Assembly (NCBI RefSeq): GCF_009829325.1
Contig: NZ_VUOS01000007.1
Span: 62,001 to 126,000 of the forward strand
Length of the DNA stretch: 64,000 nt
Source of the DNA: Nocardia sp. CY41
Lineage (GTDB): Bacteria; Actinomycetota; Actinomycetes; Mycobacteriales; Mycobacteriaceae
Direction: 5' to 3'
Below the pieces are notes generated by a model. The model made no database searches and had not been told where the DNA came from. It saw nothing but the letters and a program-made list of their open reading frames with translations. Within the stretch, counting starts at the first letter, position 1, and each line of letters opens with the position of its first letter. Positions 8,736-17,223 of the stretch are shown piece after piece. Made by a program: the position numbers and the translations under genes.

Positions 8736-10169
8736 ATGACAATCATCGCTCCCGCGTTGCACCAGGAGACGGCGACCGACCCGCGCGATCCGCTCGGTCG
8801 ACTCCAGCGCTTCTTCGATCCGGGCACCATTCTTCCGCTCCACCCGCGTGACAAGTCCGGCGTGCTCGCCGCCATCGGCGAGGTGGACGGCGTCCGCACC
8901 GTGGCCTACTGCTCGGACGCGACCGTCATGGGCGGCGCGATGGGCGTGGAGGGCTGCAAGCACATCGTCGACGCCATCGACACCGCCATCGACTCCGGGG
9001 TCCCCGTGGTCGGCCTGTGGCACTCCGGCGGCGCTCGCCTGGCCGAGGGCGTCGAGGCGTTGCACGCGGTCGGCCAGGTCTTCGAGGCCATGGTCCGCGC
9101 GTCCGGCCTGGTCCCGCAGATCTCCGTGGTGCTCGGCTTCGCCGCCGGTGGCGCCGCCTACGGTCCGGCGCTGACCGACATCGTCATCATGGCTCCCGAA
9201 GGCCGCGTCTTCGTGACCGGTCCGGACGTGGTGCGCAGCGTGACCGGCGAGCAGGTGGACATGGCCACTCTGGGCGGCCCCGAGACACACGGCAAGAAGT
9301 CCGGCGTCACCCACATCGTCGCCGACGACGAAGCCGACGCGCTGCACCGCGCGCGCAGGCTGGTGTCGATGTTCGCCGAGCAGGGCGAGTTCGACCTCGT
9401 CGCGGCCGAGCACGGCGACGTGGACCTGAAGGCGCTGCTGCCGGAATCGGCCAAGCGCGCCTACGACGTGAAGCCGATCATCCACGAGCTGCTCGACAAC
9501 GTCGACGGTGAGTCGTCGTTCGAGGAGTTGCAGGGGCTGTACGCCCGCAGCATCGTCACCGGTCTCGGCCGTCTCGGCGGCCGCACCGTCGGCGTGCTGG
9601 CGAACAACCCGATCCGCCTCGGCGGCTGCTTGAACTCCGAGAGCGCGGAGAAGGCCGCGCGTTTCGTGCGGCTGTGCGACGCGTTCGGCATTCCGCTGAT
9701 CGTGGTCACCGACGTGCCGGGTTACCTGCCCGGCGTCGGCCAGGAATGGGAAGGCGTCGTGCGGCGCGGCGCGAAACTGCTGCACGCGTTCGCCGAGGCG
9801 CGCGTTCCGCGGGTCACGCTGGTCACCCGCAAGATCTACGGTGGCGCCTACATCGCGATGAACGCCCGCTCGCTCGGTGCGACGGCGGTCTACGCGTGGC
9901 CCGGTTCCGAGGTGGCCGTCATGGGCGCCAAGGCCGCGGTCGGCATCCTGCACAAGAAGGCCCTCGCGGCCGCGCCGGAGGAGGAGCGCGAGGCGCTGCA
10001 CGAGCGCCTCACCGCCGAGCACGAGCGCATCGCGGGCGGTGTGGAGCGTGCCATCGCGATCGGTGTCGTCGACCAGGTCATCGACCCGGCGAAGACCCGC
10101 AGCATCATCGCCGCGGCGCTCGCCGCGGCTCCGGCTCGCGCCAGCCACCACAAGAACATTCCGCTCTGA
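8736..10169 (+). CDS. accD6: Acyl-CoA carboxylase beta subunit (carboxyltransferase) AccD6
   Basis: Carboxyltransferase half of acetyl/propionyl-CoA carboxylase; makes malonyl-CoA for FabD together with a biotinylated alpha subunit encoded elsewhere. 477 residues (M. tuberculosis AccD6 has 473), with a GAGGTGAGGAG-type site before ATG 8736. N- and C-terminal crotonase-like halves are visible: WHSGGARLAEG and GFAAGGAAYGPALTD in the first, DVPGYLPGVGQEW and RKIYGGAYIAMNARSLG in the second. It closes the block and is followed by a terminator. Confidence 0.95.
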   Translation: MTIIAPALHQETATDPRDPLGRLQRFFDPGTILPLHPRDKSGVLAAIGEVDGVRTVAYCSDATVMGGAMGVEGCKHIVDAIDTAIDSGVPVVGLWHSGGARLAEGVEALHAVGQVFEAMVRASGLVPQISVVLGFAAGGAAYGPALTDIVIMAPEGRVFVTGPDVVRSVTGEQVDMATLGGPETHGKKSGVTHIVADDEADALHRARRLVSMFAEQGEFDLVAAEHGDVDLKALLPESAKRAYDVKPIIHELLDNVDGESSFEELQGLYARSIVTGLGRLGGRTVGVLANNPIRLGGCLNSESAEKAARFVRLCDAFGIPLIVVTDVPGYLPGVGQEWEGVVRRGAKLLHAFAEARVPRVTLVTRKIYGGAYIAMNARSLGATAVYAWPGSEVAVMGAKAAVGILHKKALAAAPEEEREALHERLTAEHERIAGGVERAIAIGVVDQVIDPAKTRSIIAAALAAAPARASHHKNIPL

Positions 10170-10178
10170 TCAACGCAT

Positions 10179-10213
10179 CGAAGCGGGCCCCGGCAGTGCC
10201 GGGGCCCGCTTCG
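10179..10213 (+). terminator. Rho-independent terminator after accD6
   Basis: CGAAGCGGGCCCCGGC pairs with GCCGGGGCCCGCTTCG around a tiny loop, a near-perfect stem of about 15 bp starting 10 bases after the accD6 stop. GC-rich hairpins with a poor U-tract are usual terminators in this group. Confidence 0.85.
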
Positions 10214-10352
10214 CGTTGTCGGACTCCGCGCGATGGCGCGTGCCGGCGGTGCGCGCCGACTCGGTGGTTCGGTGCGATGTACTCGTCCGGGCGGGCGGCG
10301 GTCGTGAGGTTTCACGGGGCGGGGGCGGCTCGGTGGTCGGTAGCATCGGAAG

Positions 10353-10916
10353 GTGCGCTACGAAGAACTGGCCGATGTGCCGTGCTCGATCACGCGCCCA
10401 CTCGTGATCTTCGGTGACCGCTGGACGTTGCTGGTCCTCAAGTCGTGCTTCTCCGGCATCCGGCGGTTCAACGCTTTCCAGAGCGCATTGGGCATCTCGC
10501 GCAGCAGGTTGCAGGATCGATTGGACCGGTTGATCGACAACGGCATCCTCGTCAAACAGAAGGCTGCCGTGGGTGCGCACGAGGAGTACCGCCTCACCCC
10601 GAAGGGCCACGACATCTATCCGATCCTGCTGGCCATCCGCGATTGGGGCGACACCTACATGGCGCCCGAAGGGCCGCCGGTGCGCTACGGCCACCGCGAT
10701 TGCGCGGGCGAGGCGCATGTCCGGCTCGAATGCGACTCGTGCGGAACGGAACTCACCGCGCGCGAGGTCATCCCGGAGCCGGGGCCGGGCTTGCTGGCCG
10801 GCGTCGGCTCCGAGCCGACCGCGGAGAGCACGGCCGCCCGGCGGTATCAGTCGGCGAACCAGGTGGCCACATCGTCGGCATCGGCTCGGGCGGTGCGGAA
10901 TCCGTTGACCGGGTGA
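10353..10916 (+). CDS. HxlR-family transcriptional regulator
   Basis: 187 residues from GTG 10353. The winged-helix HxlR core is at residues 10-105 (CSITRPLVIFGDRWTLLVLKSCFSGIRRFNAFQSALGISRSRLQDRLDRL, then the wing YRLTPKGHDIYPIL). A C-terminal segment has a Cys pair (CDSCGTE), perhaps metal binding. The last 70 bases overlap the end of the opposing nitroreductase gene. A single-domain cytoplasmic repressor or activator; the target could be the neighbouring reductase, but that is inference. Confidence 0.88.
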   Translation: MRYEELADVPCSITRPLVIFGDRWTLLVLKSCFSGIRRFNAFQSALGISRSRLQDRLDRLIDNGILVKQKAAVGAHEEYRLTPKGHDIYPILLAIRDWGDTYMAPEGPPVRYGHRDCAGEAHVRLECDSCGTELTAREVIPEPGPGLLAGVGSEPTAESTAARRYQSANQVATSSASARAVRNPLTG

Positions 10917-11533
10917 TCGACGTCCGGGTATCCGAATGAGATCCCGGCGACGACCTTGCGATGCTCCGGGATGCCGAAATATTCCCGGATGAAAGGGGAG
11001 TAGGAGGCCAGTGCGGCCTGCGGCGCCGCGCCGAGACCGAGGCTCTGCGCGCCCAGAAGGAAACTGCCGATGTAGAGCCCGCAGTCCACCGCCCCGTAGA
11101 TGCCCAGATCCGCTTCGCTGGTCACGATCGCCACATGCGGCGCGTCGAAGAGTTCGAAATTCCGCACGGCCTGCCGCATGGTCTTCTCGTGGTCGCCTTT
11201 GACGATGCCGACGCTGTCGTACAGTTGCTTCCCGCACTCGCGCCTGCGCTCCCGGTACACGCCGGTGTAGTGCGCGGGGAAGTCGAAATCCGGTGCGGGG
11301 ACCGCGGTCGCGATGTGTTCGATGAGGTTCTTGCGGAAACGATCTGTTCCGGCGCCTTCCGTCACCACGACCTGCCAGGGCTGGGTGTTGCACCACGACG
11401 GCGTCCGCTGAGCCAGCCGCAGCAACGCGCGGATCATGTCGCGCTCGACCGGCTCGGAGCGGAACTGCCTGCAGGTCCACCGCTCGTCGAGCACGCGCGT
11501 CAGCGCCGCGAAGTCGTCGGTCGTCACGGTCAT
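10847..11533 (-). CDS. Nitroreductase family protein
   Basis: FMN-dependent oxidoreductase of the nitroreductase superfamily, 228 residues. Features: N-terminal RWTCRQFRSEPVERDMIRALLRLAQRTPSWCNTQPWQV (FMN phosphate-binding arginine and the SWxNTQPW block), central GIYGAVDCGLYIGSFLLGAQSLGLG, and C-terminal ISFGYPDVDHPVNGFRTAR. Substrate cannot be read from sequence. It runs convergently into the HxlR gene and divergently from the DNA methylase gene at 11706. Confidence 0.88.
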   Translation of the reverse strand: MTVTTDDFAALTRVLDERWTCRQFRSEPVERDMIRALLRLAQRTPSWCNTQPWQVVVTEGAGTDRFRKNLIEHIATAVPAPDFDFPAHYTGVYRERRRECGKQLYDSVGIVKGDHEKTMRQAVRNFELFDAPHVAIVTSEADLGIYGAVDCGLYIGSFLLGAQSLGLGAAPQAALASYSPFIREYFGIPEHRKVVAGISFGYPDVDHPVNGFRTARADADDVATWFAD

Positions 11534-11705
11534 CCCCCGCCTCCTTTGGGAGTCTTATTTCGAGACCGAACGCTAGCATCGAAGCCCTCGGCGCGAAAGG
11601 CGAGCAGCGGGTGGTGCCGGGCGAGTCGATCGCGACGCGCGCGATCGCGCGTTCCAGTTGCCGCGTTGCGGCGATCGGCGCGGCCGCAGCAGGCAGAATC
11701 CCGAT

Positions 11706-13664
11706 ATGGCGTCCGAAGCCCCCGCCGCGCGGGACCGCAAGCGGCACGGCAGGCATTACACACCGCCCGTGCTGGCCCGGTTCCTGGCGCAACGGCTGCT
11801 GCGCCAGGTCGAGCCGTCGGACGCCGGCGTTCTGCGCGTGCTCGATCCGGCCTGCGGCGACGGCGAGTTGCTGTTTGCCGTGCATCGCGAGGCCGCCACC
11901 CGGTTTCCCGGTGTCCGCTTGGTGCTGATCGGCTACGACCTGGACGCCCGCGCGCTGGCGGTCGCGCGCGAGCGTGCCCGTGCGGCGGGGATCGCCGCGC
12001 ACTGGCGCAGAGCCGATTTCCTCGCCGTCGAGGCGCGACTGCAGGACGGCTCGTTCGACGCCGTGATCACCAACCCGCCGTATGTGCGCACCCAGCAGCT
12101 GGGCGGATCGACCGCGCAGCTGCTGAGCAAGCGGTTCGATCTGCGCGGGCGGATCGACCTGACCCACCCGTTCGTCGCGACGCTGCCCCGCCTGCTGACC
12201 GCGGGAGGTGTGCTCGGCCTGTTGTGCGCCAACCGATTCCTCACCACGAAGGCCGGTGCGAACATCCGGCGGTTGCTGCTGACCGACCTGTCTCCCGTCG
12301 AGCTGTACGACCTGGGTGACACCAAGCTGTTCACCGCCGCCGTCCTCCCCGCGATCACCATCGCGCGCCGCTGCGCGCACGACGACGGCTGCCGATACGT
12401 CTCCGTCTACGAGGTCGGCGACGCGGAACCCGGTGCCGCAACGTTGTTCGAGGCGCTGGTCGGCCAGGACGGCTCGATCGTCGCGTACAACGGCCGGACG
12501 TTCGTGGTCGAGGTCGGCACGCTCGTGACGGAATGCAGGCCCGTCGCCGCCTCGGGCGGCGGTAGGGACCGCGGCGACAGTGCGTTCGGCGCGGCGACGC
12601 GCGACGGGCCGCCGGAGCTCACCACCGAGCGAGCGACTCGCCGCGGCGGGACGCGTGAGCCGGAGGCCGCGTGGCGGATGTCGCACGACGCGATCGACGC
12701 GTGGCTGGCGCGGATAGCGACGGCGACCTGGCGCAGTTTCGGCGACCTCGCGCGCATCCGGGTCGGCATCAAGACGACCGCCGACCGGGTGTTCATCTCC
12801 GACCGCTGGGCGCAGACCGACCCGTGCCCGGAGCCCGAACTGCTGCTCGATCTGATCACGCACCACGACCTTGCGCCGTGGCGGGCTACGCGCGCCCGCG
12901 ACGTGCGTGTGCTCTACCCCTATGACCTGGCCAGTTCGCGGCGCACGCCGATCGATCTGGACGATTACCCCGGCGCCGCCGCGTATCTGCGGTCGCATCA
13001 GGAGACGCTGGCCGGGCGCCGCTATGTCGCCGAGAGCGGTCGCGCCTGGTACGAGATCTGGGTTCCGCAGCGTCCGCATCTGTGGCGTGAGCCGAAACTG
13101 GTCTTCCCCGATATCAGCGACCGCCCGCGCTTCGCGCTGGACAGTTCGGGCGCGGTGGTCAACGGCGACTGCTATTGGATCTCGCTGCCCGATCTGGCCG
13201 GTGCGCCCGCGGAGGCGACGCGCCTGGCATATCTGCTGATGGGTGTGGCCAATTCCGCGCTGGGGTTGCGGTTCTACGACGTGGTCTGCGGCAACCGGTT
13301 GTACTCGGGCCGACGGCGTTGGATCACCCAGTACGTATCGCGGCTGCCGGTGCCGGACCCGGCGGCCGCCCGGTCGGCGGACGTGATCGACCTGGTGCGG
13401 GAGTTCGCCGAGGGCCGGACGCCGGATGCGGCGGCGCGCGCCGAACTGAACGAGCGGGTGGCCGCCGCCTTCGGCGTCGGTTTACGCGCTGACCCGGACG
13501 CCGACCATCGGCAACAGGGTGCGGCGGGCGAACTCCCGCGCGGCGTCGCGATCGCTGACCGGGATCAGGCCGTCGGGCGTCAGGGCCAGCGACAGCGCCA
13601 GCCGGGCCATGATCTCGGCGACCAGATCGGCGTCGAAGTCGTGCGTGCCACCGGCATTCCGTAA
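11706..13664 (+). CDS. Eco57I/TaqI-type adenine-N6 DNA methyltransferase
   Basis: 652 residues from ATG 11706. The SAM motif VLDPACGDGELLF (about residue 44) and catalytic motif NPPY (ITNPPYVRTQQLGG, about 124) define an N6-adenine methylase of the Eco57I_MTase class. The second half (about 330-590) resembles a target-recognition/TaqI-like C domain (RIRVGIKTTADRVFI, ending RRRWITQYVSRLPVPDP). No PD-(D/E)XK motif is clear, so it may be a solitary methylase or part of a type IIG/BREX-like set without visible partners. The last 61 codons run antisense through the end of the TetR gene and are low in conserved features; the ancestral stop was probably near 13,480. Confidence 0.82.
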   Translation: MASEAPAARDRKRHGRHYTPPVLARFLAQRLLRQVEPSDAGVLRVLDPACGDGELLFAVHREAATRFPGVRLVLIGYDLDARALAVARERARAAGIAAHWRRADFLAVEARLQDGSFDAVITNPPYVRTQQLGGSTAQLLSKRFDLRGRIDLTHPFVATLPRLLTAGGVLGLLCANRFLTTKAGANIRRLLLTDLSPVELYDLGDTKLFTAAVLPAITIARRCAHDDGCRYVSVYEVGDAEPGAATLFEALVGQDGSIVAYNGRTFVVEVGTLVTECRPVAASGGGRDRGDSAFGAATRDGPPELTTERATRRGGTREPEAAWRMSHDAIDAWLARIATATWRSFGDLARIRVGIKTTADRVFISDRWAQTDPCPEPELLLDLITHHDLAPWRATRARDVRVLYPYDLASSRRTPIDLDDYPGAAAYLRSHQETLAGRRYVAESGRAWYEIWVPQRPHLWREPKLVFPDISDRPRFALDSSGAVVNGDCYWISLPDLAGAPAEATRLAYLLMGVANSALGLRFYDVVCGNRLYSGRRRWITQYVSRLPVPDPAAARSADVIDLVREFAEGRTPDAAARAELNERVAAAFGVGLRADPDADHRQQGAAGELPRGVAIADRDQAVGRQGQRQRQPGHDLGDQIGVEVVRATGIP

Positions 13665-14105
13665 CTCGCGCAGCTTTTCGGCCAGATAGTCGCGGCCGAC
13701 GGCGAGGATCGGCCCCGCCTCGGTGGTCAGCCGGGGCAGGATCAGGTCGGGCTCGGTGCGCAGGAGCCTGCGCAGCAGCTCGTTGCCCGCGATGGCGCCG
13801 ATGAACGCCACGAAGATCTCGACCAGCTGATCGTCGTTGCCGGAGACGGTGTGCACCTGCTTCTCGATCGAGGCGACGAAGCGCTGCGCCTCCCGGACGC
13901 TGACCGCCTCGACCAGATCGTTCTTCGATTCGTAGCGCCGGTACAGCGTGGCCGGGCTGATGCCGGCGCGGCGGGCGATCTCGCCCATGCTGGTCCGCTT
14001 GATGCCGAAATCCAGGAAGGCCGAGAGCGCGCTTTCCAGGAGCTTTTCGCCGTCGGCGACCGGCTTCTCGAGGATGCGCTGCAGCATGGGCGAGATGGTT
14101 GGCAT
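13482..14105 (-). CDS. TetR-family transcriptional regulator
   Basis: 207 residues. N-terminal TetR helix-turn-helix at about residues 18-62 (LLESALSAFLDFGIKRTSMGEIARRAGISPATLYRRYESKNDLVEAV), followed by a helical ligand domain ending MVGVRVSA. It is divergent from the SDR gene at 14330 across a 224-base gap, the usual arrangement for a TetR repressor and its target. The gap holds a short dyad at 14173-14186. Confidence 0.9.
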   Translation of the reverse strand: MPTISPMLQRILEKPVADGEKLLESALSAFLDFGIKRTSMGEIARRAGISPATLYRRYESKNDLVEAVSVREAQRFVASIEKQVHTVSGNDDQLVEIFVAFIGAIAGNELLRRLLRTEPDLILPRLTTEAGPILAVGRDYLAEKLRELRNAGGTHDFDADLVAEIMARLALSLALTPDGLIPVSDRDAAREFARRTLLPMVGVRVSA

Positions 14106-14172
14106 CGGATCTCCAGTGGGTTCGGCGCGGTGGCCGGGCCGTGGCCGGTGGGCGCGGCCTCGCGACGGGTGC

Positions 14173-14186
14173 GGACGGGAACGTCC
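14173..14186. promoter_or_regulatory. Possible operator in the TetR/SDR divergent gap
   Basis: GGACG, GGAA, CGTCC: a perfect 5-bp-arm dyad between two divergent genes, 68 bases from the TetR start. Position fits a TetR operator, but the repeat is short. Confidence 0.25.
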
Positions 14187-14329
14187 ATTATTTCATTGGG
14201 TGGGCGCAGCGTGACCTGGCATTGCCCGACCTCGCGATCCGGTCGAGCAGGTCGCGCGTCCAGATCCGACTGGCTAGCCTGTGGATGACGTCCGGCCGCT
14301 CCTCGGCCGGTGCGGAAAGGGGTTGAGCG

Positions 14330-15142
14330 GTGGGGTATTTCGCGGATCGCGTAGTGGCGGTCACCGGCGCGGGCGCGGGTATCGGCCGGGAATTGGCGGT
14401 GGCATTGGCCGGTGCGGGGGCGTGGTTGGCACTGTCGGACAAATCGGCGGAGGCCGTCGCCGAGACCGCGCGGTTGTGCGCCGCCGTGGGCCGGGAGCCC
14501 GACGTGAGCACGGTGGACGTCACCGACCGCGCGGCCGTGTTCGCGTACGCGGAGCGCACCGTCGCGCGGTACGGGCGGGTCGAGGCGCTGTTCAACAACG
14601 CGGGAATCCTGCACGTCGGCGGCGTGCTGGAGTCGCCGTTCAGCGATTTCGAAGAGGTCATGGCCGTCGACTTCTGGGGCGTGGTCAACGCGACCAAGGC
14701 GTTCCTGCCGCATCTGCTGTCCGCCGATCGCGCGCACGTGGTGAACATGTCCTCGGCCTTCGGGCTGGTGGCCGTGGCGCGGCACGCGCCGTACAACGCG
14801 GCGAAGTTCGCCGTGCGGGGCTTCACCGATTCACTGCGCCAGGACATGCGGGCGGCGGGCGGCTCGGTGCGGGTCACCGGGGTCTATCCCGGCGGTGTGC
14901 TCACCGGGATCGCCCGGTCGGCCAGCCTCGCGCCGGGGGTCGACGCGGGGCAGGTGGTGCGCCGATTCGAAGGGCACGTGGCGCGGACCAGCCCGGCCGC
15001 CGCGGCGCGGACCATTCTGCGCGGCGCCGCGCGCGGCGAGGCGAAGGTTCTGGTCGGACTGGACGCCGTCGTTGTGGACCTGGTCACACGGATCGCCGGG
15101 TCCTGCCACGAGAAGGTGCTGGACATGGTATTCCGTTCCTGA
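14330..15142 (+). CDS. Short-chain dehydrogenase/reductase (SDR)
   Basis: 270 residues from GTG 14330. Classical SDR: nucleotide motif TGAGAGIG (residues 12-19), NNAG at about 88, catalytic Ser in NMSSAFG and YNAAK (Tyr-x3-Lys) at about 148-152. The aspartate after strand 2 (LALSDKS) favours NAD(H). The C-terminal segment is extended and helical. Substrate unknown; it is probably controlled by the divergent TetR gene. Confidence 0.9.
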   Translation: MGYFADRVVAVTGAGAGIGRELAVALAGAGAWLALSDKSAEAVAETARLCAAVGREPDVSTVDVTDRAAVFAYAERTVARYGRVEALFNNAGILHVGGVLESPFSDFEEVMAVDFWGVVNATKAFLPHLLSADRAHVVNMSSAFGLVAVARHAPYNAAKFAVRGFTDSLRQDMRAAGGSVRVTGVYPGGVLTGIARSASLAPGVDAGQVVRRFEGHVARTSPAAAARTILRGAARGEAKVLVGLDAVVVDLVTRIAGSCHEKVLDMVFRS

Positions 15143-15270
15143 GACCGCACGCAGGGTTCCGCGGTCAGGGACGGAATTATCGAAATGACAACTGGTAGAA
15201 CATATCTCACGTTATGGGGGTTGGTCGACGCTCCGCGCCGCGCCGGTGACGGCGCGCGGGGGCTTTCGCG

Positions 15271-16263
15271 GTGACGAAATGGATCCTGCTCGAGTGTTTT
15301 TCGGGTGCTCCGGGGCGAGTGATCGCGGTGGGGTCGGCGCCGAAATCGTTCGTACCGCTGACCAACATCGTGCGCAATCCGGCGTCGCTGGCCGACGCCG
15401 AGACCGCGATGCGGCAGGCGTGCGCCACCGGCGTGCCGGTCGCGTGGGTCTCGGGCGACGGGCGGCGCACGGTGCGGGCCGAGCCGCTGCTGATCGCGCC
15501 GCGCAAGACGCATGCCGTGCGACTGTGGGTGGGTCCGCGGCAGGAGGTGGTCGCGGCGGCCGACCCGATGGGCGCCTGGCACTTCGATCTGACGACCAAT
15601 CGTTCGGTGCGCAGCATCGACCTGCTGGACCTGTACGGCGTCGCGCCGCAGGATCGGGCCGCCGAGCTGGCCATCGCGGGCGCGTTCACCCGGCTGGTCA
15701 CCAACCGCGACGAGAGCGAGGCGCTGGCCAAGATCGTCAACTCCGCGCCGGGCACCGAGCATCAGGCGGTCTGGACCATCCGGCGTGACGACGGCGCTCT
15801 GCGGGCCGGGCATTTCGCCTGCCGGATCGTGACCGAGCTCGATGACGCGGGCGAACGTCACGTGCTGCTGCGCGGCGTGACGCAGGACATCGGCGCGGCC
15901 ACCGCCGTCTCCGCCGCCCCGCCGCCGACGATTCTGGAGTACGCGGTGCTGGAAGCCGCCACCGAACCAGGTGAGTACCGCGCGATCGTCAACCTGCGCA
16001 CGTTGCGGCTGATCCGGTGGATCGGGCCGCCGATGCCGGAGATCGCCTGGGAGGACCTGCCAGGGCAGCCGAGGCCGCAGATCCATCCGGACGACCTGGC
16101 GACCGCGAAGACCATGTCACGGGACCTGGCCCGGCATCGCACGGAAGGGGCGGTGCGCCTGCGGCGACTGGACGGTGGTTGGCAACCGGTACGGATACGT
16201 GCCGCGTTGATGGCGCTGGATCAGCACACCACGGCCGGACTCGCCACGGTCACCGCGGCGTAA
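15271..16263 (+). CDS. DUF5593/GAF-like protein
   Basis: 330 residues from GTG 15271. It resembles the actinobacterial DUF5593 proteins, which have an N-terminal GAF-like half (WILLECFSGAPGRVIAVGSAPKSFVPL) and a later PAS-like half (DPMGAWHFDLTTNRSVRSIDLLDLYGV, then VWTIRRDDGALRAGHFACRIV). No output domain is seen, so a sensory or scaffold role is possible but unproven. The family name is from recognition of the pattern, not a search. Confidence 0.7.
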   Translation: MTKWILLECFSGAPGRVIAVGSAPKSFVPLTNIVRNPASLADAETAMRQACATGVPVAWVSGDGRRTVRAEPLLIAPRKTHAVRLWVGPRQEVVAAADPMGAWHFDLTTNRSVRSIDLLDLYGVAPQDRAAELAIAGAFTRLVTNRDESEALAKIVNSAPGTEHQAVWTIRRDDGALRAGHFACRIVTELDDAGERHVLLRGVTQDIGAATAVSAAPPPTILEYAVLEAATEPGEYRAIVNLRTLRLIRWIGPPMPEIAWEDLPGQPRPQIHPDDLATAKTMSRDLARHRTEGAVRLRRLDGGWQPVRIRAALMALDQHTTAGLATVTAA

Positions 16264-16290
16264 CCGACCGCGGTGACCGTAGCGTCGAAG

Positions 16291-16476
16291 TCATTGGCGC
16301 GGCAGATCCAGCTCGGCCATTTCCTTCTCGATCGCATTCGCGGCGAAATTCACACCGCGGGAACGCAACTCATGAACCCGGCGTTGGAGTGCCTCCACTC
16401 CACCGGGCTGGGCCGCGATGTCGGCGACGCTGATCCGGCCCTTGGGCCCGTGCACACCCGACTGCACGTACGACAC
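16291..16476 (-). CDS. Small conserved-looking hypothetical protein
   Basis: 61 residues, soluble and charged, ending NFAANAIEKEMAELDLPRQ. The start is GTG 16476 because GGAGG sits 6 bases in front of it. Sequence begins VSYVQSGVHGPKGRISVADI. No family recognised. It stands alone between the DUF5593 gene (convergent) and the carbonic-anhydrase gene (same strand). Confidence 0.6.
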   Translation of the reverse strand: MSYVQSGVHGPKGRISVADIAAQPGGVEALQRRVHELRSRGVNFAANAIEKEMAELDLPRQ

Positions 16477-16643
16477 CGTGATACCTCCTGCCTGCACGCT
16501 CACCCACCCACCGACCCGGGTGGGTTCCCCACTGCGCTACAAGTCGCACGACAACCGTGTCGACAGGAGAGCCCGGGTCGCCGGGCACGCTGGCTGAATG
16601 CTATCAGCGAACCGTACTGGACCCTCGAGCGATGTGTCGTGTT

Positions 16644-17165
16644 TCACACCTCATTCGCCGTGCGATGTTGAGCCGTATTTGCTAGGTAGACAGACGCATT
16701 CAGGCGAATGCGATCTTGCTCCTCGGCGCGCAGCTCCCGGCGCACCTTGCCCGGCACGCCCGCCACGAGTGAGCCGGGCGGAATCTGCGCGCCTTCCGGG
16801 ATCAGCGCGTTGGCCGCGATCAGGCTGCCCGGCCCGACGACGGCTCCGTTGAGGATGGTGGCGCCCATGCCGACCAGCACGTCGTCGCCGATCGTGCACC
16901 CGTGCAGGATCGCGTTGTGTCCCACCGAGACCCCCGTGCCGACGGTGAGCGGGAAACCCGGATCGGCGTGCAGTACGCATCCGTCCTGGATATTGCTGCG
17001 CGCGCCGACCTCGATCGTCTCCAGGTCGCCGCGCAGCACGGCGCTGTACCAGACGCTGACCTCGGCGCCGAGCCGCACCCGGCCGATCACGGTGGCGTTC
17101 GGCGCGATCCACGCGCTGTCCTCGATCTCCGGCGCATGTTCGCCCAGCTGAATCCGCATGGTCAC
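16644..17165 (-). CDS. Gamma-carbonic anhydrase-like left-handed beta-helix protein
   Basis: 173 residues. Hexapeptide repeats run through residues 20-140 (IAPNATVIGRVRLGAEVSVWYSAVLRGD and later VLVGMGATILNGAVVGPGSLIAANALIPEGAQIPPGSLVAGVPGKV). The three zinc histidines are present: VLHAD, VGHNAILHG. Family members are trimeric carbonic anhydrases or relatives (PaaY/CaiE type). GTG 17165 or ATG 17159 could be the start. Confidence 0.88.
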   Translation of the reverse strand: MTMRIQLGEHAPEIEDSAWIAPNATVIGRVRLGAEVSVWYSAVLRGDLETIEVGARSNIQDGCVLHADPGFPLTVGTGVSVGHNAILHGCTIGDDVLVGMGATILNGAVVGPGSLIAANALIPEGAQIPPGSLVAGVPGKVRRELRAEEQDRIRLNASVYLANTAQHRTANEV

Positions 17166-17223
17166 GAACTTAGCCGCCCCCGCTGTCCGGTCCGCCCACG
17201 GCCCGCGCCCGCGGGATCTCCGG

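Noticed and set aside
10170..13079. A 969-codon minus-strand frame spanning several genes
   Set aside because: Crosses the terminator and two recognised genes with different orientation; no coherent protein.
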